Notes: generated by a model not told the origin, from the sequence alone. Shown: positions 33,970 through 48,170, counted from the stretch's first letter. The stretch: DNA of 64,000 nt from Pachypanchax playfairii (GCA_006937955.1 SSNP01000025.1:255761-319760); one strand, 5' to 3'. Translations and numbers: made by a program.

Positions 33970-36324
33970 TTTGTGATACTGTTGAGTGAACTATTTCTGG
34001 CTTCATAGAATTTCTAATTGCACTTAAATTAATGCTCATCAGCTCTATAGGAACTTTCTTCACTTCACCCGGAGGCTGAGAGTGTGTAATTAAATGTTGC
34101 AGAAAAAACTGGTTCTGCTGGCTATAAACAACTGATCCAAATACTTGAAAAAGAACTTTGGATCCATTTCTTCACCCTTCAGTTTGACCATCTTCTCTCC
34201 AGGTCCTTGAAAGCAGCAGCTACAGCTTGTAGATCTTCTCTGTCCTGCAGCTGCAGCTGTAGAAGGTGCAGCTGGAGTCTCTCTGCATTATCGTCATCTT
34301 GAAAATTAGAAGCTTTACTACAAATTTCCAAGCAGATGTGATGATCAACACACAGAACTTTTGAGATATTGGACCTCTGCCACTTATATTCCCTAACAAA
34401 ATGTGCTGACTGCTGGAGGATCGTCATAACAACAACTTGCTGTGAGTTGCGCGTGGAGTGCCGTTCACACTTCTTAAGACAGTAACTTGCGTTAGTGAGT
34501 AAAAGTTACTCATGCGGCAGCCATACCAACTTCTTGTAGGAAGTGCCTGCCTCCATGAATGTTCTTGTACTCCAGATTTGGTAGAAAACGGGGGATTCAT
34601 ATGAACAATGTGTTTTTATGGGTCATCGTGACTAAAACTCAAGCTTGGAATCCAGTTTCATAAAAAATGTTAATATATTTAATTTGTGTTTTGATTTTCT
34701 GTCCTGCAGTCTCAATAATAATTTCTGTAAAAAAAAAAAATTTACCTTATATTTATTTATTTATGATTTTGTGTCTAACAAGAATCTTGATAATGTGCTT
34801 CACCTTTAACAGCTGTACATATAAACAATGAATTCAAATACTTGGGAGATTTATTGTTAAATGCATGATCACATTATTTCTTCACAAAAAAAAAAAAAGG
34901 TATTTCAATCAACAGAAAACTTGTGTAAACAGAGTAGATCGATGGTGTTGAGTTTGGTTCCTTCCTAATTACATTTTAAAATTTGATAACTGCAGTCACT
35001 ACAAATCAATTTTGACTGATCTGTCCTGTGTCCTGTTTCCTTTTCAACCTCAGAGAAATCTTTTGCCGGGTTCATATTTTTTTTATATCTACACGATTGT
35101 CATGTTTTCAAAAAAGGCTCCTCATTCACAAAACTTTATTTGAGAGAGAAACATATGGCCAGGAGAAGAAAATCACTTAGACCTGCTGCAATATTGTAAC
35201 GTTAGTGTGGTGATTAGAGTCTGATTAGAAAACTGATTAGACTCAATGCCAAGATGTTTAGACTGGAGCGACACAGTGGGGGCTCCTCTCTACAGCTGGA
35301 TCATTATGAGGAATAATACAAAATACAACACATTTCAAAATGAATAATTAACTGCACACACTGTACAAGAAGTTTAATTTTTAATACATACAGGGTACGA
35401 CTCTATTTTGCACAGTTGCTTTTTGCTATAAAACACTCTAAAACATCACTTCTGTCCTTATAGCAGCCCACGAATAATTACAATCTATAAAGGAAGATTG
35501 TTTTAATATGGAAATGGAATCCGTGTCATAGCTCATTCAGTGCGGCCTGTCATATAATTTTTATGGCAAATCCCCTGAGGAGAAGCAGGAGAAGCAGAAT
35601 GTTTCACGCGAGCTTTCAGTCTGGGTTCTATTGGATAGAAGCAGTGCAGAGCTGTGTTTAATGTTATTACCTATTAAATCTGATCAAAGTATTTTATCAG
35701 TGGGTTCTAACTACTGATGCATCTGCACAGTCTTAATTAAAGAGACAAACCTGAGAACAGATACGCTTGAATAGATTGTACCTTCTATTAGATAGTACAA
35801 CTGTCTGAAGAAGAAACTGTTGTAGGTGATGAGATTCACTGTCTGTTTCCAGGGTTTGCAAGTCTAATGTGTCTGTAGTTTAATAACCGTATCATGTCCG
35901 CCAGCTTTTAGCCCTGCAGTGACGCACCGTGACTCAGGGGAACATTGTGCATTAGGACTCCAGGCAGCGTGTGGATACACAGGTATTAAGATATTCCTTC
36001 TCTGTAAAATCCAACACGTTGTTTCAGTTAAAAAAATTCAGTGAAAAAGCTGCTGTGATAAATTAATGATTTTTTTATGTTTGTTTTTACATATTAAAAC
36101 AGAAGTCCCTGAGATCATTTACTGTTATACAGCCATAAAGTGGGCAGGCTGAAGTTTGTCTGTCTTTACTGCAACAAATTAAAAAAGCCACACAAATAAT
36201 CTAGAAAAATCCAGAAAGAAACAGAAAAATATTTAAAGGGTTTTATGCATGTCATACAGTAAATACAATCATTGTCTCAAAATCTGCACATCAGATATTA
36301 ACCAGATTAATGATTTTCAAGTTG

Positions 36325-36615
36325 GGGCTGCAAGTTGGTGCAGTTGGTAGAGCTAGTGCCTTGCAGTGAGAAGGTCCAGGGTTTTCTATGTGTGGGTTTT
36401 CTGCAGGGACTCCAGCTTCCTACCACAGACCCAAAATATGCATGAGGTTAATTAGTAACTCTAAATTGTCCCTGTGTGTGAGTGGTTGTCCATCTACATA
36501 TGTCCTTGTGATGGACAGGTAGCCTGTCCAGGTGTGACCCTGTCTCTCATCAAGTGACTGCTGGAAATAGACACCCGCTCCCCATGACCCTGAACAGAAA
36601 TAAACAGGTATAGAG
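36325..36615 (+). mobile_element. SINE family 1 with internal deletion
   Basis: The head GGCTGCAAGTTGGTGCAGTT has the A-box region. The sequence jumps from CCAGGGTT to the TGTGTGGGTTTTC part, so the B box and the next roughly 50 bp are lost. The body and tail (GTGATGGACAGGTAGCCTG, CCATGACCCTGAACAG) are retained. Confidence 0.75.
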
Positions 36616-39600
36616 ACTAACTAACCTTAGATTAGATTTTTTTTTTTAATCAAAGACTGATTAACAGGCTTTTACTACACTGCTAAGGCTGTTTCAGAAT
36701 TTGACTCATATTCCACATTAATTTTGACTGGACAAATCCAAATAAATCTCATTTTTAATGTAAAAACACTTGAATAAAACTAGAAACGTTCCTGTTCACA
36801 ACACGAAATAAAACTGAGAGAGCGAAACTTGTTTGTGATCTTGATTAAAAATCCCTTGATGTGTAAACGTCAACATTATTTTTGGCTGATTTATATTTAA
36901 CTAATCATTTTAATCCTTTATTTGTTTCAACTTGCAAACTTTTTGTTTCAGTCTAATAGATTTATTTTAGTTACCTGTTTGAATCTGCAAATGACAGTTT
37001 AAGCTAACATCTAGTTATGTACAAAACGTTTATAAACTGACAGGACTTAAATGTTTATTTCAACATAACTAATGTAACTTCTGATACAACTTTTTTTCTT
37101 CAATTCAGCTTAAAACTGCGTAAAACATACATCTTTATTTTAAAGGTGTGTGTATATATCTAAAACCTCCTAAATGGCTTTTTAATCCACCATCTTGCCT
37201 GACTGACTTTCAAAGACTTTTAACATAAATTACTTTTTTGGTTAGACAAAATTTTTATAGAAACGCCAATATGTTGTCAAACTAACAGAATATAAAGATG
37301 AAACAACAAACAGACAAAAACCCATTTCACAGTGTAAATTTGTAGCTCTGTGATCTGTAATGTTTCTGATATGTACGTTTATCAGAGTCAAATCCCACTA
37401 TTCACTTCCAACATACAACGTTAATAAACAAAATACATAAGAGTAAACAACAACAGTACATTCTGACAATAATAACAGCAACAGCACAAAAGCTTTTCTG
37501 TCACTGAGAACCTTTTTTCCAGTGATTGTAGTCTAACAGCTGAGTTTGTTTGGATTGTTTCGTGTTTTGGATGAAGGTTATCAGACCACCACTCAGCACA
37601 CAATAGCCAGTCTTCATTCCTGTGTCAGATTCTTGTTCTTTCTGACAGGATCCAGAACTCAGCGGTCAGCAAACCTCTTCCCTTTCTTCACACGGTCCTA
37701 GCTGTTGCAGCATTATGTGCATTTCATCATGTGAAATAGAGACAAGGCCGAGTGTCTCCGAGCTGCAGAGTGACAGGAACGCCTTGTCACATGAATTAGC
37801 TCCTGTACACATGATGGAGCGCTGGTCATGGCTAAGAGCACTTTAAAAAGCAGCTCCCCCACCCACACACACATATACACTCACACCCCCTGCTGTCTTT
37901 TCTCCTGCTTCAGGCTTACTGCATGAAGCCCATTCATCTGCTCAGTGTTAAAACACCACACAGAAAGCTGATATCTGGTGGCACCTCTGTCCTTTGAGCA
38001 CCCAACAAGTTTACAGGGAGTTGCCTCAGCAAAAAAGAAAGTCGATGGTGGGCTGAGTTGGTGGCAGAACGGCTGATGCATTGAAATAAAATTTGCATAT
38101 CACCTTTTTATAGGAGTGATTTTGTTTTATGACTCCGAAGATTGCTTGAGGTAACAATTTTATGTAAAAACACTCTTGTGAGTGCCACTTAGTGCTGCAC
38201 TCCATAATCCATTAATTAAGATGCAGGTTGGTTCTGTGAGCAAACATTTGGTGACAAGAATTTAATGTAATAAATATTTTTAAGGAAGTCTCAACAGTCC
38301 CATCTTTGAAAAGGGATTCAGTAGGAATATTTCCTCTGTGGAACATAAATATCTATAATATGACTGTAAAGTCATTTCATTTCGAGATCTCTCATTGATG
38401 TTTAAATGTCTTTATTGTAAAATATAGTTGAGTTTGGCGTCTAGGCTCCAAACCCTATGATACATGATCTTTCTGAGTATATCTCTACCCTTATCCCTGA
38501 ACATGCTTCTCCACATGCCAGGAGGGAAGAACGTCATCGATCTCAGAGCCCATGGGAAGATTCTACAGTGAAAGAACCAGAGGCATGTACAGGCAGGATG
38601 TAGTGGCAGCATGGCATCGTGTCTCCATGACAGCAACAGCAGCATGAGAGAAGTTAAGCTGGATGTTTGCAGCTTAAATACACCGCCCAGACTGGAAGCT
38701 ATTCCTGCTGGCTTATGTGGAGTGGGGGTGTGAGATCAGGTGTGAAGCAGCAGAGCAACTTCCTGGAGCTCACAGGCTTCACCAGTATAACTTAATAGAT
38801 CTTCTGGTGTTCCTAAACCTAACACCTGACCTCTAACATCAACCCTCACACACGTGGGAGACGTCCAACTTTCAGGTTAGATGAACTTTAGAGCACCAAA
38901 ATGGAGTTTTCAAACATATTATTGCATTGCTGAGGGAACTTCTATCATGACTTTCTCAGTGACACCAACAGTGACACTGTACACACACTCGATAGTAATT
39001 ATCTGCTTAAATAGTTTTTATATGACAAAAAACAATAGGAGCAATAATTCATGAGTTTTAAACTTCTCTATCTTCCTGTACTGGTTGTACTGCAGTGCTG
39101 ATATTAGCTTGTTTACAAACAAGAACAACAATCAGATATTTGGTTTATTACTTTTATATTTGTGCTTCTATGTAACTGCATTACAGACTTTTTTTTAGCT
39201 CCTGAGGCTGTTTTGTGACTTAGGTGGCCTATCTTAAAAAAATTGTGTTTTTTTGCTTGTTTTTTGTCACATTAGTTAATGATACAAAAAATAATTGGAT
39301 TTTTGATTCATCAGCAAAATAAATCAAATACAGCAAAAATAAATTGGAGTGAAACAGTGAAGTGAGTAAAGTGAAACAGTTTGTATGACTTCTGAACAAG
39401 TTTTACAAATAAACGGAATTTAATCTTTCTGAATTAGATTTAATGCATCATGATTTAAAGATAAAGTTTATTGAGACAATGAAGAAACAGGATTTTTTTT
39501 TTCTACTCTACACTGGAGAAGTGATGAATGTTTCTACCTGAACTGCTCACTGAATTAGATGTTTTCAAAACTCTTAGGGCGCAATATGAAGTGACGGAGA

Positions 39601-41702
39601 TAAATGCAACAACAAAAAAAAATTTAAGAAGTTTTCTTTAAGTCAGTTTTAAAAGAATACAGGAAAATGAATCACGAATAAGCAAATTTCGATCCTTCTG
39701 TCACGACTTAATTTAACCAGCCAAAGCAGGAAGTAGAAGGTCGAAGTGTCGTCAGAAATCCTTTCCAGATAATGTGTCAGTGAAATGTGGCCTCTGAAAT
39801 GTGGATGTCACAGCACTGTTCAGGTAATTTTATGAGTCATTTGTGTTGATCAACAACCCTTTCAACCTTTGCTGTTATTGCTTTCATTTCATGGTCACTT
39901 AATGAACCTTTCTGAGTGTTTTGGACAGACTAGAAACAGCAGAGTGAAGGGACAATGATCAGTGAATGCCAAGGATTGGTCTTACATAAACTGCAGCACA
40001 GACTCTTCTCTATTCCACCGTCCCTCAGCTGATTTAATTTCATTTCACTGTCAGCCTGAATTGCTCTCACTGACAGCTTTCAACGCAATATGGAAGAGAA
40101 GAAGAGACATTTGTTTCTTTTTCCAGCTCATTACAAAAGTAAAAGAAATCTCCACCACCTTTTCCTGGGTTTTATGGCTCAATTTTGATTAAAAACCAAT
40201 GTGATACTCCGCAAACTCTAATTGTTTTGACATTTATTTAAACAAAATCTTTTCTTGCAGTCAGAATTATTGTTGTCTCATTATGATTCTGATGTTCAAC
40301 TGCAGTTCAGCAGGTTATTGATTGGTTTTCTGCATTCCTGTATGAGACTTCAACAAGCCGTTGATTTGAAATGACGAATCTGATATGGCAAATGAGTCAT
40401 CTACACTTCAAAATGTGTAAAAGCAGCACAAGCCTCGAGCGCTATATTGTAATTAAAGCTTGTTTATCTGAGAAAACACAAGACTATTAACATCTAATAA
40501 GTCCCTCAAACATACCAGAAAGGTCTAAGTTAAAAAAAACAAACAATTAAATGTGTTCCCTTGGGTTTCCAAACAATTTAGAGAAATATAACTGCCACCA
40601 CAATAAGTGCTGAGTGAAACTGTTTCAAAAGGCTTTTCACAGGGTTCGTTTAATAAATGTAAACACTGAGATCTCATCTTTTGTAGGCCTGCAGCAAACA
40701 GAAAGTTTCCACTGTGAATCATCAGTAATGATTATTGGAGGTATGCACGAGCACAGCTGCAGCTTCGAGGACAACGCTCATTGCTTCAGAGACCTTGAGT
40801 TTAACCTGTACAGGTTCATGTCTGAGCACATGGGCAGCTCCAAATTCATTAAAGAAATTAATTTGAACTTGATGGTTGTTTTACATGAACTTGGAAAAAA
40901 TGACAAATTTGATCTTTTTATCATTCTAACTGCCCAAAAAAGAGCTGAGAATTTTTTTTCATTCTTATTTTAAAGGGTTAATAAAAAAAGACATGCCAAT
41001 TACAGCTGAAAATATTCTCATAAAATGAAAATGTATCTAATTACAGGCACTAATTCGGAGTTTTTCTCGTCCAATTAGTTACCTAATAGTTTGTATTGCT
41101 TTTGGAACTTTGCAGTAATTGTCTGTGGTTGGACAGAATTGTAATTGTAGCTCACAAATAACCGAGTTTTGGGGGAGTTAAACATCTCTATGAGAAATTC
41201 TGTTCATTTGCAGTCTCAGTGGAGCCTTTCTTGGCTTGAAAATTGGACTGTCAGAGAAGCACAGTGGCCAGCAGTCTCCTCTCTGCAATCCAAGTCACAT
41301 ATTATTTCTGCCTGTGGTATGTGTTTCCTTAACTCATTTCACTAGCCAAAAAATCCAACCAGTTAACTTCAAATATTTAAAAATGTAGTGTGGGATTTGC
41401 TTCTGTGGCACATGTGAAATTGAAATTCTGAACACAGGAAATCTCGGTCTCAAATTGTGTGAGGTGCTATTTTTACCAGGAGGAGGTAAAGCTTCGATTT
41501 CCTTTTGATTATTGTTTCAACCATCCGCATCTACCGTTTTCTGATACCTTGCTGCTTATAAATATCATTACGCTTCCTCCACTTTGGCTCCTGATGGAGA
41601 GAAGTTTTTAATCACTGCAGGTCATACACGTTCACATTAGCTGCCTGAACAAATCAGAGCCAGTTCCATGTTGTGTCTCATTATTTATTATATTGATTTG
41701 TG

Positions 41703-41722
41703 CTTTTTTTTTTTTTTTTTTT
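41703..41722 (+). repeat. poly-T tract
   Basis: A run of about 18 T before exon 2 of tafa5; it could be the reverse poly-A of an old retroposon, but no element is recognisable next to it. Confidence 0.7.
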
Positions 41723-42100
41723 AATTTGCTTTTGTATTTAGTTCGTTTCAGGTCATGGTGTTGTTGATTGTTTACCTGCTGTTATGACTTACAAAATGAA
41801 GCACTTCCTCTTACAATAATGGTGTTGAATTGTGATTTACAACGTATTCCCATGAATAGAAAACATTTTTATAATGTATTAAAAGGAAAGTGTTCTGATT
41901 TACTGTCTCTGAAGCATCAAACTTCCTGAAAATTCTGGACTTTTTTTTTAAAAACTATTTACCATCCATGTCAAACAGGTTTTGTACAAACACTCTGTCT
42001 GTTGTTTTTACCTTCAAACACCAGTTGCTTTTCTGTTACATGTTAATTACAAGCTTATTATGCTAATGTGAACTGTTTTCCTCTGTCCTATGTCTGGCAG

Positions 42101-42250
42101 GCCAGTTGGCAGTGGGAACCTGTGAGATAGTGATGCTCAATAGAGACAGCAGCGTTCCCAGACGGACAATCGCCAGGCAGACTGCCCGCTGTGCCTGCAG
42201 GAGAGGCCAGATCGCCGGCACCACCAGGGCGAGGCCAGCCTGTGTAGACT
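42101..42250 (+). CDS. tafa5: tafa5 coding exon 2 (first half of cysteine domain)
   Basis: The acceptor is TGTCTGGCAG| and the donor is GACT|GTAAGT. The exon completes Gly33 and encodes residues 34-82 plus the first base of codon 83. Diagnostic stretches are QLAVGTCEIVMLNRDSS, RRTIARQTARCACRRGQIAG and TTRARPACVD, which match human TAFA5 almost residue for residue. Four cysteines lie here (Cys40, Cys63, Cys65, Cys80). The spacing is C-X22-C-X-C-X14-C. TAFA1-4 carry an extra Cys-Cys pair inside that X22 segment; here those positions read Asp48-Ser49, which identifies TAFA5 rather than the other members. The exon is 150 nt with phase 1 at both ends. Intron 1 before it is 14,481 bp. Confidence 0.97.
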
Positions 42251-44531
42251 GTAAGTTCAATGGCCTCACTAACTCGAGACAGAACAGATGGTCCAGACTC
42301 TAGTAGTTATAAGTCAACAGATCAAACCAAGTCTTTAAAACTTAAGGTGCTATGTTATGCTTTCAAATGAAATCATATCCAGCTCCAAAAGACATTTGAA
42401 AAACAAAATTAAAAAGGAAAACAGTGAAGAATATTCATCAGATGGTTCTCAGGAGCATTAGAAACAGTGTAACACTTCCATTTATTTTGAAAATGACCAT
42501 GAACATTAAAATATTCTGTTGTCTCTGTCTTTCAGTCAAAACATAGAAATATAACATTTATTGAAACTCAGCTCAGCTCAGGTTCCTGACCAGCTACTGC
42601 TTCAAAATCCAACATGGATAAAACAAACTGTTATTTAAAAAATAATAATCCAAAACTAAAATATGAAATGACACACTGTTAGAACATGAAATAAACAGTA
42701 AAGTCATTAACTCCACAGATTTTTTTATGGCATTGACGTAACAGGAACATCATGAAAAATGGCATCAGGAAAAGCCCTGCACAGGTGTAACTATTAGCAT
42801 TAACGATGTTTCTGTTCCATTACGGCTCCCAGTTTAGTGAAGCTCCATGTACAAAACAAATGCTTGACACCTGAACAGAAGGCATCTGTTTTCCTGTTAA
42901 TTACACCTGCACACAAGCTCCATTGTAGCTGTGTAAGAAGCAGCGAAGAGCAAAAGGGCACAAAACTTAGTTTACTACTTTTTGTCAGCCAGAAATTATG
43001 AGACACACTCAGAGAAAACAGTTTCACCATTATCTTCATTAATAAAGCTTTTTTTTTCCTGACATGGGGTTCGACAGATCTCACCTCTCATCCATAAATA
43101 GATTTTTATTGCTTCATGTTATGATGTAATGCTTCTTGGCTTGTTTGACTTCTAACTCTGTGATTGGTTCTTTTTTGTTCAGTCTTCACTGTAACATCAG
43201 CATACGAGCGACTGCTTTGTGCTTTTTGTTATCTCTAAAGTGCATCAGGTTGAATTTCCCTCTTTATTTCTTCCTGTATATTTAATAAAGCTCACCTGTA
43301 ACAGAGAATGTACGGCGTTCCTCCACTTTATAGATAGGATTTCACACTTTAGGGCTCTTTCTGTGTTATCAAATACTTTCTGGTTAATGATGATAAGAAA
43401 GATGAAAGGACTGGAGGGGGCGGAGTCCAACTCAAACTCATGGTATCAGAATAACACACATTGGATGTGTCATTAGTTCCATCATGCAATGAATCATGTT
43501 CAGCTTAATCTAATAGCCTCGATGCATGACCGCCATCTTGCTGGCTGTGTCACATTCCCTCCCTTTTCCCACAATGCCTATAACCATATCTCTCCCTCTC
43601 TAAAGATATCTCTCACCTTACAGATGCTGATTAATCTACAAAGAACTATGATTAGAGCAGCTGGAAAATTAATTATTACTGGCTTCTTGCTATGCCACGC
43701 CCTCCACGCCATTGACAGCCAGAACATTAAAGATCACAATGGGGTGACAGTGAAGCTGGTGACTATCAAATAGTTAATTTTCATGCCGTAAAGCAGAAAA
43801 ATTCAGTGCAAGAATCTTCCCTGACCTTTACTTCAGAACATATTTAGTAATTTTGACTTTTATCGAGAATTCCCATAAAGGCCGCTCTTCCCCTCAAAGC
43901 ATAAAAATGTTTATTCATGTGTGTCTCTCACTGAGAATATTCCAGTTTGTGTTTTTAATACCACAAAGCCTCCATGTCTTCTGCATTATTTTATTATAAT
44001 TCTATCAGGTCATCAGAAGGGTCTTTTTGTGTTCTTGTGCTGAAGTATTGACCAGTAAGTGAAAGTTCAACAGCCATGCGTAATTTTATTAACATGCATT
44101 TAGACAAAAAAATAGGTTCTACTAATTCTACTTTTTACTTAAGTATTGAAAGGCACTGTGTTTACAGTAACATAATGATCTAGTGAAATTATTCTGGTTT
44201 AGGTATTCACAAATAACAATTTGCATAATTTTTATCCTTTAAAATTAAAAAGAAAAAAAACATTGAAGCCCAGATACATTGTCTTATTTTTCACAGCCAA
44301 CATAAACCCAATGCTTTTCTCCAGGGCAGACAATAGGATGGGAACATCATCTGCTTTTCACTTCCTTTATTAAAATTCTTAATAAACAAGCCTTCTCCTC
44401 TGTTTCTGAAGGCTGTTTTTTATTGGGCTGGACCACTTCACAGAGGGTCCAGAAGCAGGGAAAATAAATGCTCAAACATAAACAAAAAAATATTCTGAAA
44501 TCAAAATGTTCATTTTAAGAACTCTTTAAGG

Positions 44532-44734
44532 TTGTGTTTCTCCATTCTAGTCCTTGAGTTTCACTGACCTCCATGTTTCAGATGTTTTCCTGCTTCAACA
44601 CACCTGATTTCAGTTGATGGATGAATAATATGTTTCTGCTGAACTGCAATCACAACAATCAGGTGTGTTCAAGAAGGAAAACATCTTAAACATGCAGGTC
44701 TGGGATACTTCAGTACTGGAACGGAGAATCACGA
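44532..44734. mobile_element. hAT-like MITE with 8-bp target duplication
   Basis: A 203-bp element in tafa5 intron 2. The left end is TTGTGTTTCTCCATTCTAGT and the reversed right end is TCGTGATTCTCCGTTCCAGT. The flanking 8-mers CTTTAAGG (44524-44531) and CTTTAAAG (44735-44742) differ at one base. The interior contains TTCAACACACCTGATTTCAG and a TCTGCTGAACTGCAATCA core, shared with the MITEs at 22820 and 23300. Confidence 0.85.
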
Positions 44735-46048
44735 CTTTAAAGGATAAAAAACAGATTCGTTTGCTGATTTTTTTCTTTTTCGGGGTTCTTCGCTTCTGTT
44801 CTGTTACACTGTTGGTCCCAGTTTCTGCTTGGACTGTCCTGTTATAGTTAGATTACTTTGGAGGGAGGGAATAGACTAGTGTTATCAGTTTATTTTCCGT
44901 CTATTTCAAGGTATTTATTTAAGAATTGCAATTGAAAGCAGTTCATGTAAATACACACAACAGACACAAGTAAATATCTAAATTCAGACAGGTCTGTATA
45001 AAACAATTGAAATAATAAATGTTATTTTACTGAAATACTTTTTTCCTTCAACATTGACCTTGTCCTGCCTTGTATCGTGTTGTTTTGTAATGCTTTGCCT
45101 TGGAATTAAAAAGTTAAAATTTGCTCATGAATCATAAATCAAATTAAAAAAATGAAGCCCTGAAGCACTTTAGATGTCTAGAATTTAAGTTAGAAAGTTA
45201 AAGTTGTTTCAAATAGTCAAACTTTTATTGTTATTCATTTATAAGAGAGTTTAAGGATCAAGAACATGTAATTAAAAATCATTAGTGAGTTAAATGCTTT
45301 AAACAAATCCAAGGACAGAAAAGTGAGAATACCTTTCTGTGTTTGAAATAAAAACAGTTTGTGTTCCAGAGTGGGGGTGTTTCTAACAACCATAACCTTC
45401 TGAGGCTGATTTGTTTTCCTGGCTCGATCTGCATTGTCAATCTCAAATTCTAATCTGAGAAAATAAAATAAATACATAAAAATAAACTGTTGTAAACTCT
45501 TACTGGAAAACAACAGATGAACACTTGTGTATTTTGGCACACTTAATGCATTTTTCCAATACTGTGATTCACAGGTGGTACGACGCCAGATACAGTAAAA
45601 CTTCACAATCTGTTTTGCACACTTGCTCTTCGTTCGGAGCACCGTGATAAAAGCTGATAATTGCATCAGATCCTCACTTAGAGGTAAAAAAAAATCTGTT
45701 AGAAATACTGTAACACCGCTAAAGAGAGAGACGTGAAAGACTGAACTTCAAATGTCTGCAGTGCCTTCAGAACATTATAAAACTTTTATATAAGTAAACT
45801 TCTAATAAAAAGTCCCAGTTTCATCTAACATGCTTCTATATAAATATGATTGTGACAAGTTGTGAACTGTCAAACAGTTTAAAACACACATTATTTAAAG
45901 AAATGGATTTGTGTGATGTTCTCCTTTCACTCATGATCTGTTATTTCCTGATTTTTTCCCAAGTAATTGTATTTACCTTTAAGTGTGAAATATATTTGTA
46001 CTTCATTTCATAAAATACAATTTTCAAAAAGGTTTTATTGTGTCTACT

Positions 46049-46192
46049 CAGGTGGACAACATGTGTTTTGACTATAACACATGTATTTATATAGCTTATT
46101 ATTATCCCATTACTCTTGACATATATAAAAATACCTATGGAGGGACACTGGAGTTCAAGGTGGTGGCTTATGTGCAAAAAATAAAACAAAAT
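46049..46192 (+). repeat. dispersed repeat X, copy 2
   Basis: It starts CAGGTGGACAACATG, continues with CATGTATTTAT, and ends GGTGGCTTATGTGCAAAAAA. This matches copy 1 at 17581. The copy lies in tafa5 intron 2. Confidence 0.5.
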
Positions 46193-46676
46193 CCCCCTTT
46201 ATGTTGGAAGAAAACAATTTTAGAATAGTTGTCCATCATGGTAATGCATGAAAGGGTTAAGTTCTTTATCTGCATTAAACGGCTCTTAGTTTGAACCGTC
46301 AGGGTGGAATTCTAATCAAGATACAAAGCTGAAAAAATTCCCATACAGACCATCAGAACAGCATATTTTATACCATCTACTTTTAATCTGAGCAAATATT
46401 AAACAGTTTTTAAATTTTGTGAATTTAATGCCTTTTTTAACAGTTAAAAACAATTAAACAATCTTTTTAAAATGGCATTAGAAATTTTCATTGACTATAA
46501 TGTCAAAAATTACAAACCAAACAACCCCTCAATCGACCTGCTAATATAACTACTGCTGAACTTGAGTAACCTTTGCTACTCAAGCATTTTTCAGAGCAGA
46601 TTAGCAGATTTTTTTCAACACAAAGAACAAAGACTTGTGATGTTCTGATGTAGAATAAGTTTTAGTTTTGTACTCT

Positions 46677-46958
46677 AGGCTTTCTGCATGGAGAATGCAT
46701 GTTCTCACCGTGCATGCTGGGTTCATACAGGGACTCCTGTTTCCTCCTGCAAACCAAAAACATTAGGTGAATATGCAACTCTAAATTAGCTTTAGGTTTC
46801 AGCATGTGTGTGAATGGTTGTTTGTCTATGTGGCCCTGTGATGAACTGGCATACTGTCCCGGATGTAACCCCGCTTCTCGCTCGGTGACAGCTGGAGATA
46901 GGCACCTGCCCCCCCCCGGGGACCCTTCAAAGAAACAAGCGGGTAATGAATAGATGGA
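46677..46958 (+). mobile_element. 5'-truncated SINE family 1
   Basis: It starts at CTTTCTGCATGGAGAATGC and has the full body (CCTGTGATGAACTGGCATAC, CTCGCTCGGTGACAGCTGG) and tail up to AATAGATGGATAG. The tRNA-like head is missing. Confidence 0.75.
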
Positions 46959-48069
46959 TAGTTCACTGATGAAACACACTGTTTGATGTTTGACCATTCT
47001 GGCAGCTGCTTTCTTTGTTTGAAAATTTGAAAACTTTTTACTACATGTTCAAGTTAGAAAAAACTCATTCATAGAGTTCTAATCATTGGCAGGTCCAAAG
47101 CTTGTGGCTTAAATGTAACAGGACAACTGTTTGTTTCTCTGTATTTATTCTTTCTTACACAAATCTGAAAATAAAATGCTCAAATAAACTTAAATGTGCT
47201 GTACTGGCTGTCTGGCTCAGATGGCCACTGTGTCTCTCCAGCTGCATGACATGTTTACTCTGTTATTTGTAACTTGTTCTTATTCACTGAGAATTACTTG
47301 CACCTCTCCGTGAGCAATGTGTTGGTTTTTTCTGCAGTGATTCTGTTTGTTAGTTTTTTTCCTTTTTCAGGACACATTTCCAGCTTTTCTGCTCTCTTTT
47401 TGTGCTGCTGCTTGTCCCTGTTGTGCAGGTTTGGTCTACACACTGTACACAAGAGGATTAGATGCTTTTCCCTTCTTGTCTCCTCGCTCTGCCTTTAATC
47501 CGCTCCCCAGCTCTCTCCTGCTGCCTTTCCCTGCCCGTTGTTGCCATGCTGCTGCATCACACTCTGATCATATGCAGCTTGATGGCTAAATGATAAAGAG
47601 TTTACTGGCTGCAAGGAGGAGGATGGAAGTTTCTGCTTTATCACTAACTGAAATGACTATTGGCAGAATTGAAAAACAAAAAGGTTTCTTATGATTTGTA
47701 TTAACACATAAACATGACATCATTCACAGAGTAAACCAGGCCATCATTTAAAACCATCCTCTGTAAGAGCTATGACTTTAAAACACTTATTTATTCCTGT
47801 GTATTTATTTGTCATATTTGATTCTTTAAGCATGTTTAGCATATTTAATTAGATATTTGTAAGGATGCCTTTTGAACTAGGGAGAACACATTTTCCAAAT
47901 CTTCTTACAGCTGCAAAATCAAAACAATTAGAAAATATATTGTTAACGTTTGCAAAGACGACTGGGTTTACAGGGTGGATGAACGTGTTTGTTTGGTGAG
48001 AGCAATTAATCTTTAATGGGTTACAAAAAAACGTGAAATATTGATTATTTATGTTTGTATTTGCGGGAA

Positions 48070-48170
48070 TAAATTGGAGTCCCTGGAGGAAACCCACGTA
48101 TGACAAGGGAGAACATGTAAACTCCATGTGGGGGGGTTCCAGCTGCGTTTCGAACTAACTGCACTGCAGT
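48070..48170 (-). repeat. SINE family 1 fragment, minus orientation
   Basis: The plus strand shows GGAGGAAACCCACG, GGGAGAACATGTAAACTCCA and a TTCGAACTAACTGCACTGCA block, the reverse of the family head-to-middle part. Confidence 0.6.

Larger units (their letters stand above)
27620..42100 (+). other. tafa5 intron 1
   Basis: A 14.5-kb AT-rich intron bounded by GTAAGG and CTGGCAG. It contains the CAG microsatellite, a SINE fragment of the second tRNA-derived family (32812-33020), a SINE tail with a GGAT microsatellite (33723-33969), and a partially deleted SINE (36325-36615). I see no additional coding exon. The alternative first exon of the longer mammalian TAFA5 isoform, which would end in an A|GT donor after a Tyr-Cys codon pair, was not found here. 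Confidence 0.85.

Noticed and set aside
33820..34008. MDGW-repeat protein ORF
   Set aside because: It is the translation of the GGAT microsatellite, not a gene.
34179..34427. Minus-strand ORF with a Leu/Gln-rich end, reminiscent of transposase N-termini
   Set aside because: The resemblance is only compositional. There is no downstream nuclease-like coding sequence and no terminal repeats.
40614..40973. Plus-strand ORF of 119 codons in intron 1
   Set aside because: No recognised motif, and its end runs into a homopolymer-biased segment. The DNA may be a conserved element, but a protein is not supported.
45235..45666. Minus-strand ORF of 143 codons in intron 2
   Set aside because: AT-rich Phe/Leu/Lys-biased composition typical of intronic chance ORFs, with no domain recognised.
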